DNA from: Oscillibacter sp.
GTDB lineage: Bacteria; Bacillota; Clostridia; Oscillospirales; Oscillospiraceae
NCBI GenBank assembly: GCA_017526785.1
Contig: JAFXQV010000020.1
Coordinates: 1 to 47,707 of the forward strand
Reading direction: 5' to 3'
DNA: 47,707 nt
In this document: piece after piece, positions 32,231 through 39,231 of the stretch
Position numbering within the stretch: the first letter of the stretch is position 1
Layout of the letters: every line of letters begins with the position of its first letter
Translations under genes and position numbers: made by a program
The notes under the pieces: model-generated
Seen by the model: the letters and a program-made list of their open reading frames with translations, nothing else
What the model was told of the DNA's origin: nothing
The model's database searches: none

Positions 32231-33982
32231 TCACAGGCCGCCGACAATGCGGATGTCCGCGCCGTCCGTGACGTACGTCTGCCCCACGGTTATCAGGTAT
32301 TCGCCGCCGTCAAGGCCGCTCAGAATTTCCGTGACCCCGGTTCCCGTCATGCCCGTGCTGACTTCCACGTACTTTGCGCGGCTCCCCACGGCAATGTAAA
32401 CGTACTGCGTATCGCCGTTTGTCAGAATCGCCTCCGACGGCACCACAATCGCGTTGTTGACGCGGTCTGTGTGGAAGGTCACGTCTGCGAACATGCCCGT
32501 AAGCAAGTCCCCGGCGGGGTCGGTGAGTGTCAGTGTGACCGTGTAGAGCCGCGTCTGCGCGTTGGCGGCGCGTTCGACGGAACGGATAACCGCTGTCATG
32601 TTGCGGTCAAGGGCGCTGATGTACACGTCCGCGCCGTCGCCCGTTTTGAGCTTGGGAACCAGCGCCTCGGAGACCGACGCCGTTACTTTCATGTCGGATT
32701 CGCCGTTAATCACCGCCACGGGCATGGCGTTCGATACGTAACTGTTTTCGACGGCGTTAAACGTGACCAGCGTCCCGCTGATGGGCGCAATCACGTTGCC
32801 TTGGTCGTCCACGTCCTCAAGGACGGAATCTAACTGTTGTACGCCGGAACGGGCGTTTTCGATACCCGCTTCCAGTTGCGCTAATGTGGAAGAACGCGTA
32901 CTCTGCAACTGGCTGACGCTTAATTTCGCGTTGTCGCGCTGTAGCTCCAACTGCGTCAGGTTGAATTTGGCCTGCTCGATTTGCGCGCGCATTTGCTCCA
33001 CGGAGAAGCGCGAGGACTCGATTTGTGTCTGCAACTGCTCAACGGAGTAATTGGACTGCTGAATCTGCGCCCGCAACTGCTCAATAGAGTATTTGGACTG
33101 CTGAATCTGCGCCCGGGAACTGTTCAATTGCGCTTGGGTGTTGGTCAACTGCGCCTGCAACTGGTCGCGGCCAAAGGCGGCTTGGTCGGCCTGAATCTTG
33201 GCGTTGTCGAGTTCCATCTGCGACGCCGCGCCCACCTGCAAGAGCGCTTCCGTGTCGCTGACGTTCTTCTGGGCGAGTGCGATTTGCGGCTCTAATAGTG
33301 CAATCTGCTTTTCGAGTACGGGGATTTGTGCCTCTCCGGCGGCTAACTGTTCCTCGGCCGCCTGAATCTGCTGCTGCACGACGGGAATCTGCGCCTCCTG
33401 CACGGCGATTTGGTTCCGCAAGACCGGAATCTGGGCTTCCTGTACGGCAATCTGCTTCTCGGTCACGGGTATCTGCTGTTCGTTGACCGCAATCTGTTTC
33501 CGCGTGACCTCAATCTGTTCTTCGGCCACGGAGACGTTTTTCTCGGCGACTGCTATTTGCTGGTCGAATAGCGCCTTCTGGTCGTTGTAGCTCTGTATGG
33601 CCGCCTCATAGCTGATTTGGGAGGCGCTGTACTGCGACAGCGTGCTTGCAAGGTCGAGTTTACATAAAACGTCGCCCCTCTGCACACTGTCCCCGGCGTC
33701 CTTGTAGACGGCGGTACACTTCGCCGAAATGCCGACCATGATTGTGGCCTCGTCCTCGGCGACAACGCGCCCGGAAACCTTATTTTCGGTGGAAATGTTC
33801 TCGGCCGCGACGCGTTGCACCTGCACGGCCGTCCCGAACGCCTCCGGGGCGGTGGTCTCGGACTGCGCGTCGGCGTCCGGCTGGCTGTTCTGTTTTGCGT
33901 CCCGGCGACTGCCGCAGGCGTTCAGGGACACGGAGAGTAGCGCGGCGGAGAGTATCGCCGCCACGGCGCGAGGTTTTTTCAT
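32231..33982 (-). CDS. Membrane-fusion (HlyD/AcrA-like) lipoprotein of the RND pump
   Basis: Connects the pump to its exit duct. The 583 residues start with a lipoprotein signal (KKPRAVAAILSAALLSVSLNAC). A barrel/lipoyl half-motif is split by a very long coiled-coil hairpin. The first helix is at least 14 almost perfect heptads of form QI(A/P)VxEx. The second holds 14-residue repeats such as RAQIQQSKYSIEQL. The second lipoyl half (GNVIAPISGTLVTFNAVE) and the beta-barrel and membrane-proximal domains follow. It is longer than AcrA (about 400). The ATG at 33982 has GGAGG five bases upstream; the TolC-like gene stops 12 bases before it. Confidence 0.9.
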   Translation of the reverse strand: MKKPRAVAAILSAALLSVSLNACGSRRDAKQNSQPDADAQSETTAPEAFGTAVQVQRVAAENISTENKVSGRVVAEDEATIMVGISAKCTAVYKDAGDSVQRGDVLCKLDLASTLSQYSASQISYEAAIQSYNDQKALFDQQIAVAEKNVSVAEEQIEVTRKQIAVNEQQIPVTEKQIAVQEAQIPVLRNQIAVQEAQIPVVQQQIQAAEEQLAAGEAQIPVLEKQIALLEPQIALAQKNVSDTEALLQVGAASQMELDNAKIQADQAAFGRDQLQAQLTNTQAQLNSSRAQIQQSKYSIEQLRAQIQQSNYSVEQLQTQIESSRFSVEQMRAQIEQAKFNLTQLELQRDNAKLSVSQLQSTRSSTLAQLEAGIENARSGVQQLDSVLEDVDDQGNVIAPISGTLVTFNAVENSYVSNAMPVAVINGESDMKVTASVSEALVPKLKTGDGADVYISALDRNMTAVIRSVERAANAQTRLYTVTLTLTDPAGDLLTGMFADVTFHTDRVNNAIVVPSEAILTNGDTQYVYIAVGSRAKYVEVSTGMTGTGVTEILSGLDGGEYLITVGQTYVTDGADIRIVGGL

Positions 33983-33993
33983 AAAGGCCTCCA

Positions 33994-35589
33994 TTAATTG
34001 AGTATGCCCGTCTGCACCGCCCAACAGTAATTGTTATACGACGAAAACAGGTTGTTGGCGGCGGTTCGTACGGCCTCTTCCTTTTCGCTGAGCGCGTCCT
34101 TCGCGGTCAGAAGCGTGTTCTGGGAGATGTTCCCCTGCTTGTGCTGTAGTTCCTTGGCCTGATATTCGAGCTTCTGCGCCTCCAGCGCCGCCTTGGACGC
34201 GTTCCAGACCTGATAATAATCGTGTACCTGTTCGGCCAGCGTGCGGAACTTCAGCTCATAGCCGCGCACCGTGACATTATACGTGTCCTGCGCGGCCGTC
34301 CATGTGTGCCGCGCCATTTGATAGGACGTGTTGCTCTCGTTGTAGCGGTACTGTTCCCCGCTGGCAAGGAACGTCTCGCGGGCGTCCTGCAACGTCCGGG
34401 CGGCCGCGTAAAGTTCGTAACTCTTTTCGTGCGCGGTACTGAAATCGCGTTCGGTGTCGAGCGCGGCTATCTGCGCCTCCGACACGCCCGGCAACTCGCC
34501 GAGTACGATTTCCCCCGTCAAACTCGCCCCTAACATGTTCTCTAATTGCATTTTGTAGGTACGCATATTCATTTCCAGCGTCTGCATACCGCTTAATAAC
34601 GCCGTGCGGCCGGACTTCGCCTGATTCAGCGTCAGCGCGGAAATCTGTCCGAGGTTGAAACGCAGTTCCAGCTCTTCCACGGTGCGGTTGACGGAATCCA
34701 GTTGCCGACTTAACGCGGTATGCTGGTCGCGCATGGCGATTAACGCAATGTATAACGTCTCCGCGCCCATGACGACCTGATTCATGGCGTTGTCCAACTG
34801 CTCTATGGCGTCGCGGCTGTTGCGGCTGGTCTTGCCGTCGCGCAAGTCCTTGAACGTCGCGTAGAGGCTGTTATACTGCGATTCCAGAGAAGCGATTGCG
34901 AACCCCTGCGCCACGGGTTCCCCGACTGCAAAGCCCAACATTTCTTCTTGTGCCGAAATGCCCTGAAGCGCCTTTAGAATGTCGTCCTGTGACTTCTCGT
35001 AGTCGATGTTCTCCAGTCCGGTGAGGCTCTCGCGCATGGCGCGGACGGTCATGTTATCCTCGCGGGCGCGTCCCTCCACCTGCTCAAACGTGATTTCGGA
35101 AAGCGCTTTTGTCTGTTCCAGCGCGCCCCCGGCGATACGTTCCCGCTTTTCGATGTCCCGCTGTTCGGCCTTGGTGAGTTTGCGTTCCGGACGCTCCCCG
35201 CCGTCGTCGGAGCCGGCCACGGTCGACGCTTCCGGCAAATCCTCCGGACTGGGTTCCGGCGTCGCTTCCGGCTCCGGCTCCGGTTCGGGTACCGATGACG
35301 GGATGATGTCCCCGATTTCGTCCGGGGCGGGATTGCCGGATGTTTCCGGCTCCGTGACCGGCTCCCCGTCCGGCGCGTAAATCTCCCCGGACGCGTCCGG
35401 CGGGGAAATCTCCCCGGACATGTCCGGCACGTAAATTTCCCCGGACATGTCCGGGGCGGGTTCGCTAATCGCCTTCCCCGGCATGTCGGACGCCTCCGGC
35501 GGCGGCGCGTCCTCCTCCGCGAATACCGACAGCGCCGCCACGCTGACCGACACCGCCAGAAACAGGGCAAGCATTTGTTTTCCGTTCAC
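33994..35589 (-). CDS. TolC-like (OEP family) secreted protein
   Basis: The predicted exit-duct or docking partner of the pump. The 531 residues have a signal peptide (MLALFLAVSVSVAALSVFAEE), a Pro/Glu/Ser-rich spacer with repeats of (D)xSGEIxxPD at about 45-80, then a helical body with the TolC repeat features: ELRFNLGQISALTLNQAKS (the Gly/Gln bend of the first half) and LEYQAKELQHKQGNISQNTLLTAKDALS (second half). The beta-barrel segments of true outer-membrane TolC are not obvious, which fits a monoderm version. GTG start at 35589 after AAGGAGG, overlapping the tetR stop (GTGA). Confidence 0.8.
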   Translation of the reverse strand: MNGKQMLALFLAVSVSVAALSVFAEEDAPPPEASDMPGKAISEPAPDMSGEIYVPDMSGEISPPDASGEIYAPDGEPVTEPETSGNPAPDEIGDIIPSSVPEPEPEPEATPEPSPEDLPEASTVAGSDDGGERPERKLTKAEQRDIEKRERIAGGALEQTKALSEITFEQVEGRAREDNMTVRAMRESLTGLENIDYEKSQDDILKALQGISAQEEMLGFAVGEPVAQGFAIASLESQYNSLYATFKDLRDGKTSRNSRDAIEQLDNAMNQVVMGAETLYIALIAMRDQHTALSRQLDSVNRTVEELELRFNLGQISALTLNQAKSGRTALLSGMQTLEMNMRTYKMQLENMLGASLTGEIVLGELPGVSEAQIAALDTERDFSTAHEKSYELYAAARTLQDARETFLASGEQYRYNESNTSYQMARHTWTAAQDTYNVTVRGYELKFRTLAEQVHDYYQVWNASKAALEAQKLEYQAKELQHKQGNISQNTLLTAKDALSEKEEAVRTAANNLFSSYNNYCWAVQTGILN

Positions 35590-36242
35590 AGACTGCCTCC
35601 TTCCGGGAAATCGTCACGCGACAACGCCGCCTCCGTGTAACTGCCCCGCCGCAGAATGTCCAGCGCGTCTATGAGTTCTTCGCGGCGTCCGGGTTCCTGT
35701 TCCGGGGCGCTCAGGCCGTCCATTATCACGCTCAACAGGCACATTCCCGTCATACAGCACACCTCCGAGAGAAAACGCGTGTCCTGTCGGCGGAACGGGC
35801 TTTTGTCGATTTCCTCTAACAATTCTCCGATGATTTTGTCCTTTTCGGCGTAGTGTCCGCGTCCGAGAGATTCCAAGTCCATGCCGGGGTTGACCCGCAC
35901 CAGCGCCATACAGCGCTCAAAGACCGTCCTCCCGCGCCGCTGTTCCGACACGAAACGGTCGTAGCTCATCAGCGCCGACCGGAACAGGTTCCCCTCCGAC
36001 GCCCGCAACACCTCCCGGTAGCGCTCCGACAACTGTTCGTGTATCCGCGACATGAGATAATGGAACAGGTCGCTCTTGTCCTCGAAATACTGGTAGAAGC
36101 TCCCGCGCGGAATCCCCGCCCCCCGTATGATACGGTTAATCGAGGCGTTGGCAAAGGAAACGGTCGTGAACTCATCCCACGCGGCATTGATAACGCGTGT
36201 GCGTTTCTCCTCCGGCAGACGGAGAAACGTTTCTTTGCACAT
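35586..36242 (-). CDS. TetR-family transcriptional regulator
   Basis: A 218-residue repressor-type protein with an N-terminal TetR helix-turn-helix: RVINAAWDEFTTVSFANASINRIIRGAGIPRGSFYQYFEDKSDLF (about residues 13-57), including the recognition helix GSFYQYF. The C-terminal helical ligand and dimer domain is variable. The start at 36242 (MCKETFLRLP) is set by AAAGGAG. It is the first gene of the operon it probably controls: two palindromes lie between its promoter and start. The stop overlaps the TolC-like start, so repressor and pump are co-translated, the usual design of a self-limiting drug-responsive circuit. Confidence 0.93.
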   Translation of the reverse strand: MCKETFLRLPEEKRTRVINAAWDEFTTVSFANASINRIIRGAGIPRGSFYQYFEDKSDLFHYLMSRIHEQLSERYREVLRASEGNLFRSALMSYDRFVSEQRRGRTVFERCMALVRVNPGMDLESLGRGHYAEKDKIIGELLEEIDKSPFRRQDTRFLSEVCCMTGMCLLSVIMDGLSAPEQEPGRREELIDALDILRRGSYTEAALSRDDFPEGGSL

Positions 36243-36264
36243 GCAACCACTCCTTTCCGACAAA

Positions 36265-36298
36265 ATATGACAAACTGTCATATTGTGACAAACTGTCG
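36265..36298. promoter_or_regulatory. Tandem palindromic operators, probably for the TetR protein
   Basis: Site 1, ATATGACA-aac-TGTCATAT (36265-36283), is perfect. Site 2, TGACAAACTGTCG (36286-36298), has the same core with one outer mismatch. The centres are 18 bases apart. They cover the predicted transcription start and leader of the tetR operon. Confidence 0.75.
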
Positions 36299-36301
36299 TG
36301 T

Positions 36302-36330
36302 ATTATATACAGACGCCCCCGCCCTGTCAA
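36302..36330 (-). promoter_or_regulatory. Perfect consensus promoter of the tetR-efflux operon
   Basis: Minus strand TTGACA (complement of 36325-36330), 17 bases, TATAAT (complement of 36302-36307). The operators begin four bases after the -10 box. Confidence 0.85.
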
Positions 36331-36362
36331 GAGGCAATCACAAAAAGCAGCACTGACGAGAG

Positions 36363-36548
36363 AAAAAATCAGACAAGGCTAAAACCCACGAACAGGTTAC
36401 CCGTGAAATGGGCGGCGGAGACTGGGACGAAAACGTGGAGCAGCTCGCGGACGAAATGACGAAGCTGTCGGAAGCCGGAGTAGTCCCCACAAATTTGGAC
36501 GCCGACGAAGACGACGGCGAAGGAGATGATGATAATGCCGGGGAATGA
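36363..36548 (+). pseudogene. Phage portal protein, C-terminal remnant
   Basis: An open frame without start reads KTHEQVTREMGGGDWDENVE, then QLADEMTKLSEAGVVPTN and an acidic end, to TGA at 36546-36548. This is the usual C-terminus of lambda-type portal proteins (KT-x-EQ...GxDW-E...E...L...G). Some 450 residues are missing. The order with the next fragments supports the call. Confidence 0.55.
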
Positions 36549-36968
36549 CGGCAGGGCGTTCGTCGTGGAACGCCAACAGGAACGGATGGAAATTACCCTT
36601 TACGGGGAGATTGTCGAACGGCGACCGGAAGACTGGACAGGGAAGGCCGAAGAAGGGAGCGGGAACGCCTTCAGGCTATTGACAAGGTCGCGGAGTTCTG
36701 CCCGCCCGAAATCGTACAGGAAGCGAAGTACGGCGAAAAAGCCTGTTCCGCTCAGGAAATGCTTTTCCGCGCGGCGGAAAGGGAAAAGGAACAGGGACAG
36801 AAATTTCTCGCTGACCTGACCGCCGACACGCGGGCGTCCGCCGTACAGGATGTGACGGCGGAACCCGGCGCGGCGGAGCCGGACGACACCGACATAGCAA
36901 ACGTGGAGGCGAGCGCGAAAGCCGCCGTAGCGCGGTATATGCGGGCAAAGGGAGTCGCGATGAAATGA
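36535..36968 (+). pseudogene. Phage ClpP-like head maturation protease, internally deleted
   Basis: The ATG at 36535 overlaps the portal end and reads to ERMEITLYGEIVERRPEDW, the start of ClpP-type prohead proteases. From about 36640 a different frame gives AIDKVAEFCPPEIVQEAKYG, EMLFRAAEREKEQGQKFLADL and a Val/Ala tail to 36968, the family C-terminus. The catalytic Ser/His core is absent. Confidence 0.55.
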
Positions 36969-37159
36969 GACAGGAACTTGTGAGCGTATTCGGAACGTCG
37001 TCGGTAGACAACCTGATTGCGAAGCTGACGCCAACGGCGGAGACGTTCGGCGTTAAGGTCAAGGCCGGAGAGGGCGAACTGGCGCGTGGAACGGTGTTAG
37101 CCGCAACCAGCGCCGGAACCTATGAGGTTCTCGGCCAACGGCGGGACGGCAGACGATGA
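36965..37159 (+). pseudogene. Phage head decoration protein, truncated
   Basis: Begins MRQELVSVFGTSSVDNLIAK at an ATGA overlap with the protease tail, and includes VKVKAGEGELARGTVLAATSAGTYEVLG, the lambda gpD-like pattern. After this the frame degenerates and stops at 37157-37159; another frame continues (GGTADDEEPPDLSAEEPVS). Confidence 0.5.
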
Positions 37160-37195
37160 GGAGCCGCCCGATTTGAGCGCGGAGGAACCTGTTTC

Positions 37196-37482
37196 GTGAG
37201 TGCGGAGGAATGGCCGTCTGTGGACTGGCAAGCGGAAATCTGGGAAGAATCCGGGGACTTCAAGGACGCTGTGAACGCGGACATTTCCGGCGTGTTCCTC
37301 AACGAGAGACTTACGAAAATATCCCCGTCGTACTGAACGGAACCCGTCAGATGAACCGTTTCCTTGCCAAGAAAGACCCGGGCACCCCACGGAAGACCAC
37401 GGACAAGGGGCTTTATCTCGCCGGATTTTACTTGAAAGTGGTAAAATCTGGCGTTTTCGCCCCATTCTGTTCCAGCTTTTGA
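37196..37482 (+). pseudogene. Phage head-tail joining protein remnant, frameshifted
   Basis: One frame reads EESGDFKDAVNADISGVFLNERL and stops at 37334-37336. Another continues with ETYENIPVVLNGTRQMNRFLAKK to 37482. Together they resemble a short head-tail attachment protein broken by a frameshift near 37300. The call rests partly on position after the portal-protease-decoration remnants. Confidence 0.4.
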
Positions 37483-37578
37483 AATCTGTTGTGAAAGTGC
37501 CGTCAGGGAAATGATATGCGGGACTGTCCATGAAAGCGGGCGTTCGCGATTTGCGGGAATACCGTCAACCTTGCCGAA

Positions 37579-37616
37579 AAAATCATTCCCGACAGGATAC
37601 AACACCTGTCGGGAAT
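37579..37616 (-). terminator. Terminator of tRNA-Pro
   Basis: Perfect 12-bp stem ATTCCCGACAGG (37585-37596)/CCTGTCGGGAAT (37605-37616), 8-base loop, followed on the minus strand by GATTTTTTCGG. Confidence 0.9.
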
Positions 37617-37626
37617 TTTGGGAACG

Positions 37627-37702
37627 TGGTCCGAGTGGCGGGATTTGAACCCACGGCCTCTTGGTCCCGAACCAAGCGCGCTACCAACTGCGCTACACCC
37701 GG
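37627..37702 (-). tRNA. tRNA-Pro, anticodon CGG
   Basis: Read on the minus strand: acceptor CCGGGTG pairs with CACTCGG (one G-U), D-arm GCGC..GCGC, anticodon stem CTTGG/CCAAG around loop TTCGGGA (anticodon CGG, codon CCG), T-loop GGTTCAAATCC, discriminator A and an encoded CCA (complement of 37627-37629). Seventy-six bases. Decayed phage genes lie on its 3' side, as when a prophage uses a tRNA as attachment site. Confidence 0.97.
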
Positions 37703-37720
37703 TCAACGGACACTTTCTCT

Positions 37721-37748
37721 ATTATACAGACTTTCCCCAAAATGTCAA
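37721..37748 (-). promoter_or_regulatory. Promoter of tRNA-Pro
   Basis: Minus strand TTGACA (complement of 37743-37748), 16 bases, TATAAT (complement of 37721-37726). Both hexamers are perfect. Confidence 0.8.
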
Positions 37749-37819
37749 GCCCTAAATTCGGCGTACACGGAAAAATTTTCACCCGTGTGGAAACGCCGTC
37801 CAAAACGCCGCGCCCGGCC

Positions 37820-37902
37820 GAATTTCGTATGTTTTGCGTAAAATTTGCGGCTGTTTTTCGGGGACTTTCCGGTGCTGTCCGGGTATTCTATACTTGTCAG
37901 GA
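37820..37902 (+). repeat. 83-bp upstream element, copy 1
   Basis: Aligns without gaps to 39075-39157; about 66 of 83 positions are identical by eye. The most constant blocks are GCGTAAAATT(T/C)GCGGCTGTT, ACTTTCC, TATTCT and GTCAGGA. It precedes the PepSY-like gene by 83 bases and probably holds its promoter (TATTCT or TATACT as -10). Confidence 0.7.
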
Positions 37903-37935
37903 AACGACAGTGAGCAATGCCTGACGATGACAGGC

Positions 37936-37962
37936 AGGGAACCGCTCTCAAAGCGGCTCCCT
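37936..37962 (+). promoter_or_regulatory. Hairpin in the leader of the PepSY-like gene
   Basis: AGGGA/TCCCT and CCGCT/AGCGG form a two-part stem with an A-C mismatch and loop CTCAA, ending about a dozen bases before the AAAGGAG ribosome site. It may tune translation or mRNA stability. Confidence 0.35.
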
Positions 37963-37985
37963 CGAAACAAAAGGAGTGATAATCT

Positions 37986-39005
37986 ATGAAGAAAAAGGGA
38001 TTGGCGGCTTTGCTTTTAATTTCGGCGCTGACGCTTTCCGCGCTGATTCCCTCCGCGTTCGCGGCGAAGCCCACACCCGACGGTGCTGCGGAGACGGTGG
38101 CACGGGAGACGCAAAAGGAACAGCGGCACGGCAAGCGCGGTGGCGAAAAGGTCGCCGAACCGGAAAACGCCATCGGCAAGGACGCCGCGAAAGCGAAAGC
38201 GTTCGCCGACGCGGGCGTGACGGCGGAGCAGGCGGGCAAGGTCAAGACCCGTGTTTCCCAGCTTGACGACGGCACGGTGATTTATAAAGTGGGCTTCACC
38301 TGCGACGGCACGCGCTACTCATATCAAATCAACGCGGTAACGGGCGCGGTGATTGACAAGAGCGCCGGGGACGCGACGGAATCCAACAGAGACGGCAAGA
38401 AGAACGGCGAAAAGACCGCCGAACCGGAAAACGCCATCGGCAAGGACGCCGCGAAAGCGAAAGCGTTCGCCGACGCGGGCGTGACGGCGGAACAGGCGGG
38501 CAAGGTCAAGACCCGCGTTTCCCAGCTTGACGACGGCACGGTGATTTACAAAGTGGGCTTCACCTGCGACGGCACGCGCTACTCGTATCAAATCAACGCG
38601 GTCACGGGCGCGGTGATTGACAAGAGCGCCGGGGACGCGACGGAATCCAACAGACACGGCAAGAAGAACGGCGAAAAGGTCGCCGAACCGGAAAACGCCA
38701 TCGGCAAGGACGCCGCGAAAGCGAAAGCGTTCGCCGACGCGGGCGTGACGGCGGAACAGGCGGGCAAGGTCAAAACCCGCGTTTCCCAGCTTGACGACGG
38801 CACGGTGATTTACAAAGTGGGCTTCACCTGCGACGGCACGCGCTACTCGTATCAAATCAACGCGGTAACGGGTACGGTCATTGACAAGAGTACCAAGACC
38901 GTGACGGAGGATGTCGCGTCGGAATCCCGTGGGCATGGCAAGCGCGGCAAGTCTTCCAAAACAACAACCGCAACAATTACAGAATCCGCGCTTTCCGCTG
39001 TGTAA
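37986..39005 (+). CDS. Secreted protein with three PepSY-like repeats
   Basis: The 339-residue protein has a signal peptide (KKKGLAALLLISALTLSALIPSAFA, cleavage before AK). Three copies of an 88-residue repeat follow, each with GKDAAKAKAFADAGVTAEQ, VKTRVSQLDDGTVIYKVGFT, and YSYQINAVTGAVIDKS. The last part (Y-x-I-x-A-x-T-G-x-V-x-x) is the PepSY signature; such domains are thought to inhibit or chaperone secreted proteases. Linkers are basic (HGKRGGEK). The tail is Ser/Thr/Lys-rich. The copies are nearly identical in DNA. Its upstream region is shared with the next gene, so the two are probably regulated together. No terminator separates it from a nearby partner other than that at 39025. Confidence 0.82.
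   Translation: MKKKGLAALLLISALTLSALIPSAFAAKPTPDGAAETVARETQKEQRHGKRGGEKVAEPENAIGKDAAKAKAFADAGVTAEQAGKVKTRVSQLDDGTVIYKVGFTCDGTRYSYQINAVTGAVIDKSAGDATESNRDGKKNGEKTAEPENAIGKDAAKAKAFADAGVTAEQAGKVKTRVSQLDDGTVIYKVGFTCDGTRYSYQINAVTGAVIDKSAGDATESNRHGKKNGEKVAEPENAIGKDAAKAKAFADAGVTAEQAGKVKTRVSQLDDGTVIYKVGFTCDGTRYSYQINAVTGTVIDKSTKTVTEDVASESRGHGKRGKSSKTTTATITESALSAV
38142..38893 (+). repeat. Three tandem 264-bp repeats
   Basis: Copies start at 38142, 38406 and 38670, exactly 264 bases apart; the third fades after about 38893. Only a handful of differences per copy were seen. Likely recombination-prone. Confidence 0.9.
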
Positions 39006-39024
39006 TCAGCAATGCGTCGAAAGT

Positions 39025-39060
39025 CCGCTGGCCTTGGAGACAAGCCAGCGGGCTTTTCTT
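39025..39060 (+). terminator. Terminator of the PepSY-like gene
   Basis: CCGCTGG/CCAGCGG with inner CTTG/CAAG, one bulged C and a GAGA tetraloop (39025-39051), followed by GCTTTTCTT. Confidence 0.75.
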
Positions 39061-39074
39061 CGCGAGAAAGTAGA

Positions 39075-39157
39075 GGATTTCGTGTATTTTGCGTAAAATT
39101 CGCGGCTGTTCTTCGGAGACTTTCCCCGTCTGTTCTGCTATTCTTAGCGTGTCAGGA
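39075..39157 (+). repeat. 83-bp upstream element, copy 2
   Basis: Second copy of the element at 37820-37902, here 74 bases before the start of the beta-helix gene. The conserved TATTCT is at 39139-39144. Confidence 0.7.
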
Positions 39158-39231
39158 GGCACACGAGGTAATCGCCCCTGCAACCCAATATGATAAAACC
39201 ACAGACTTACAAAGATAAGGAGAATACAGCC

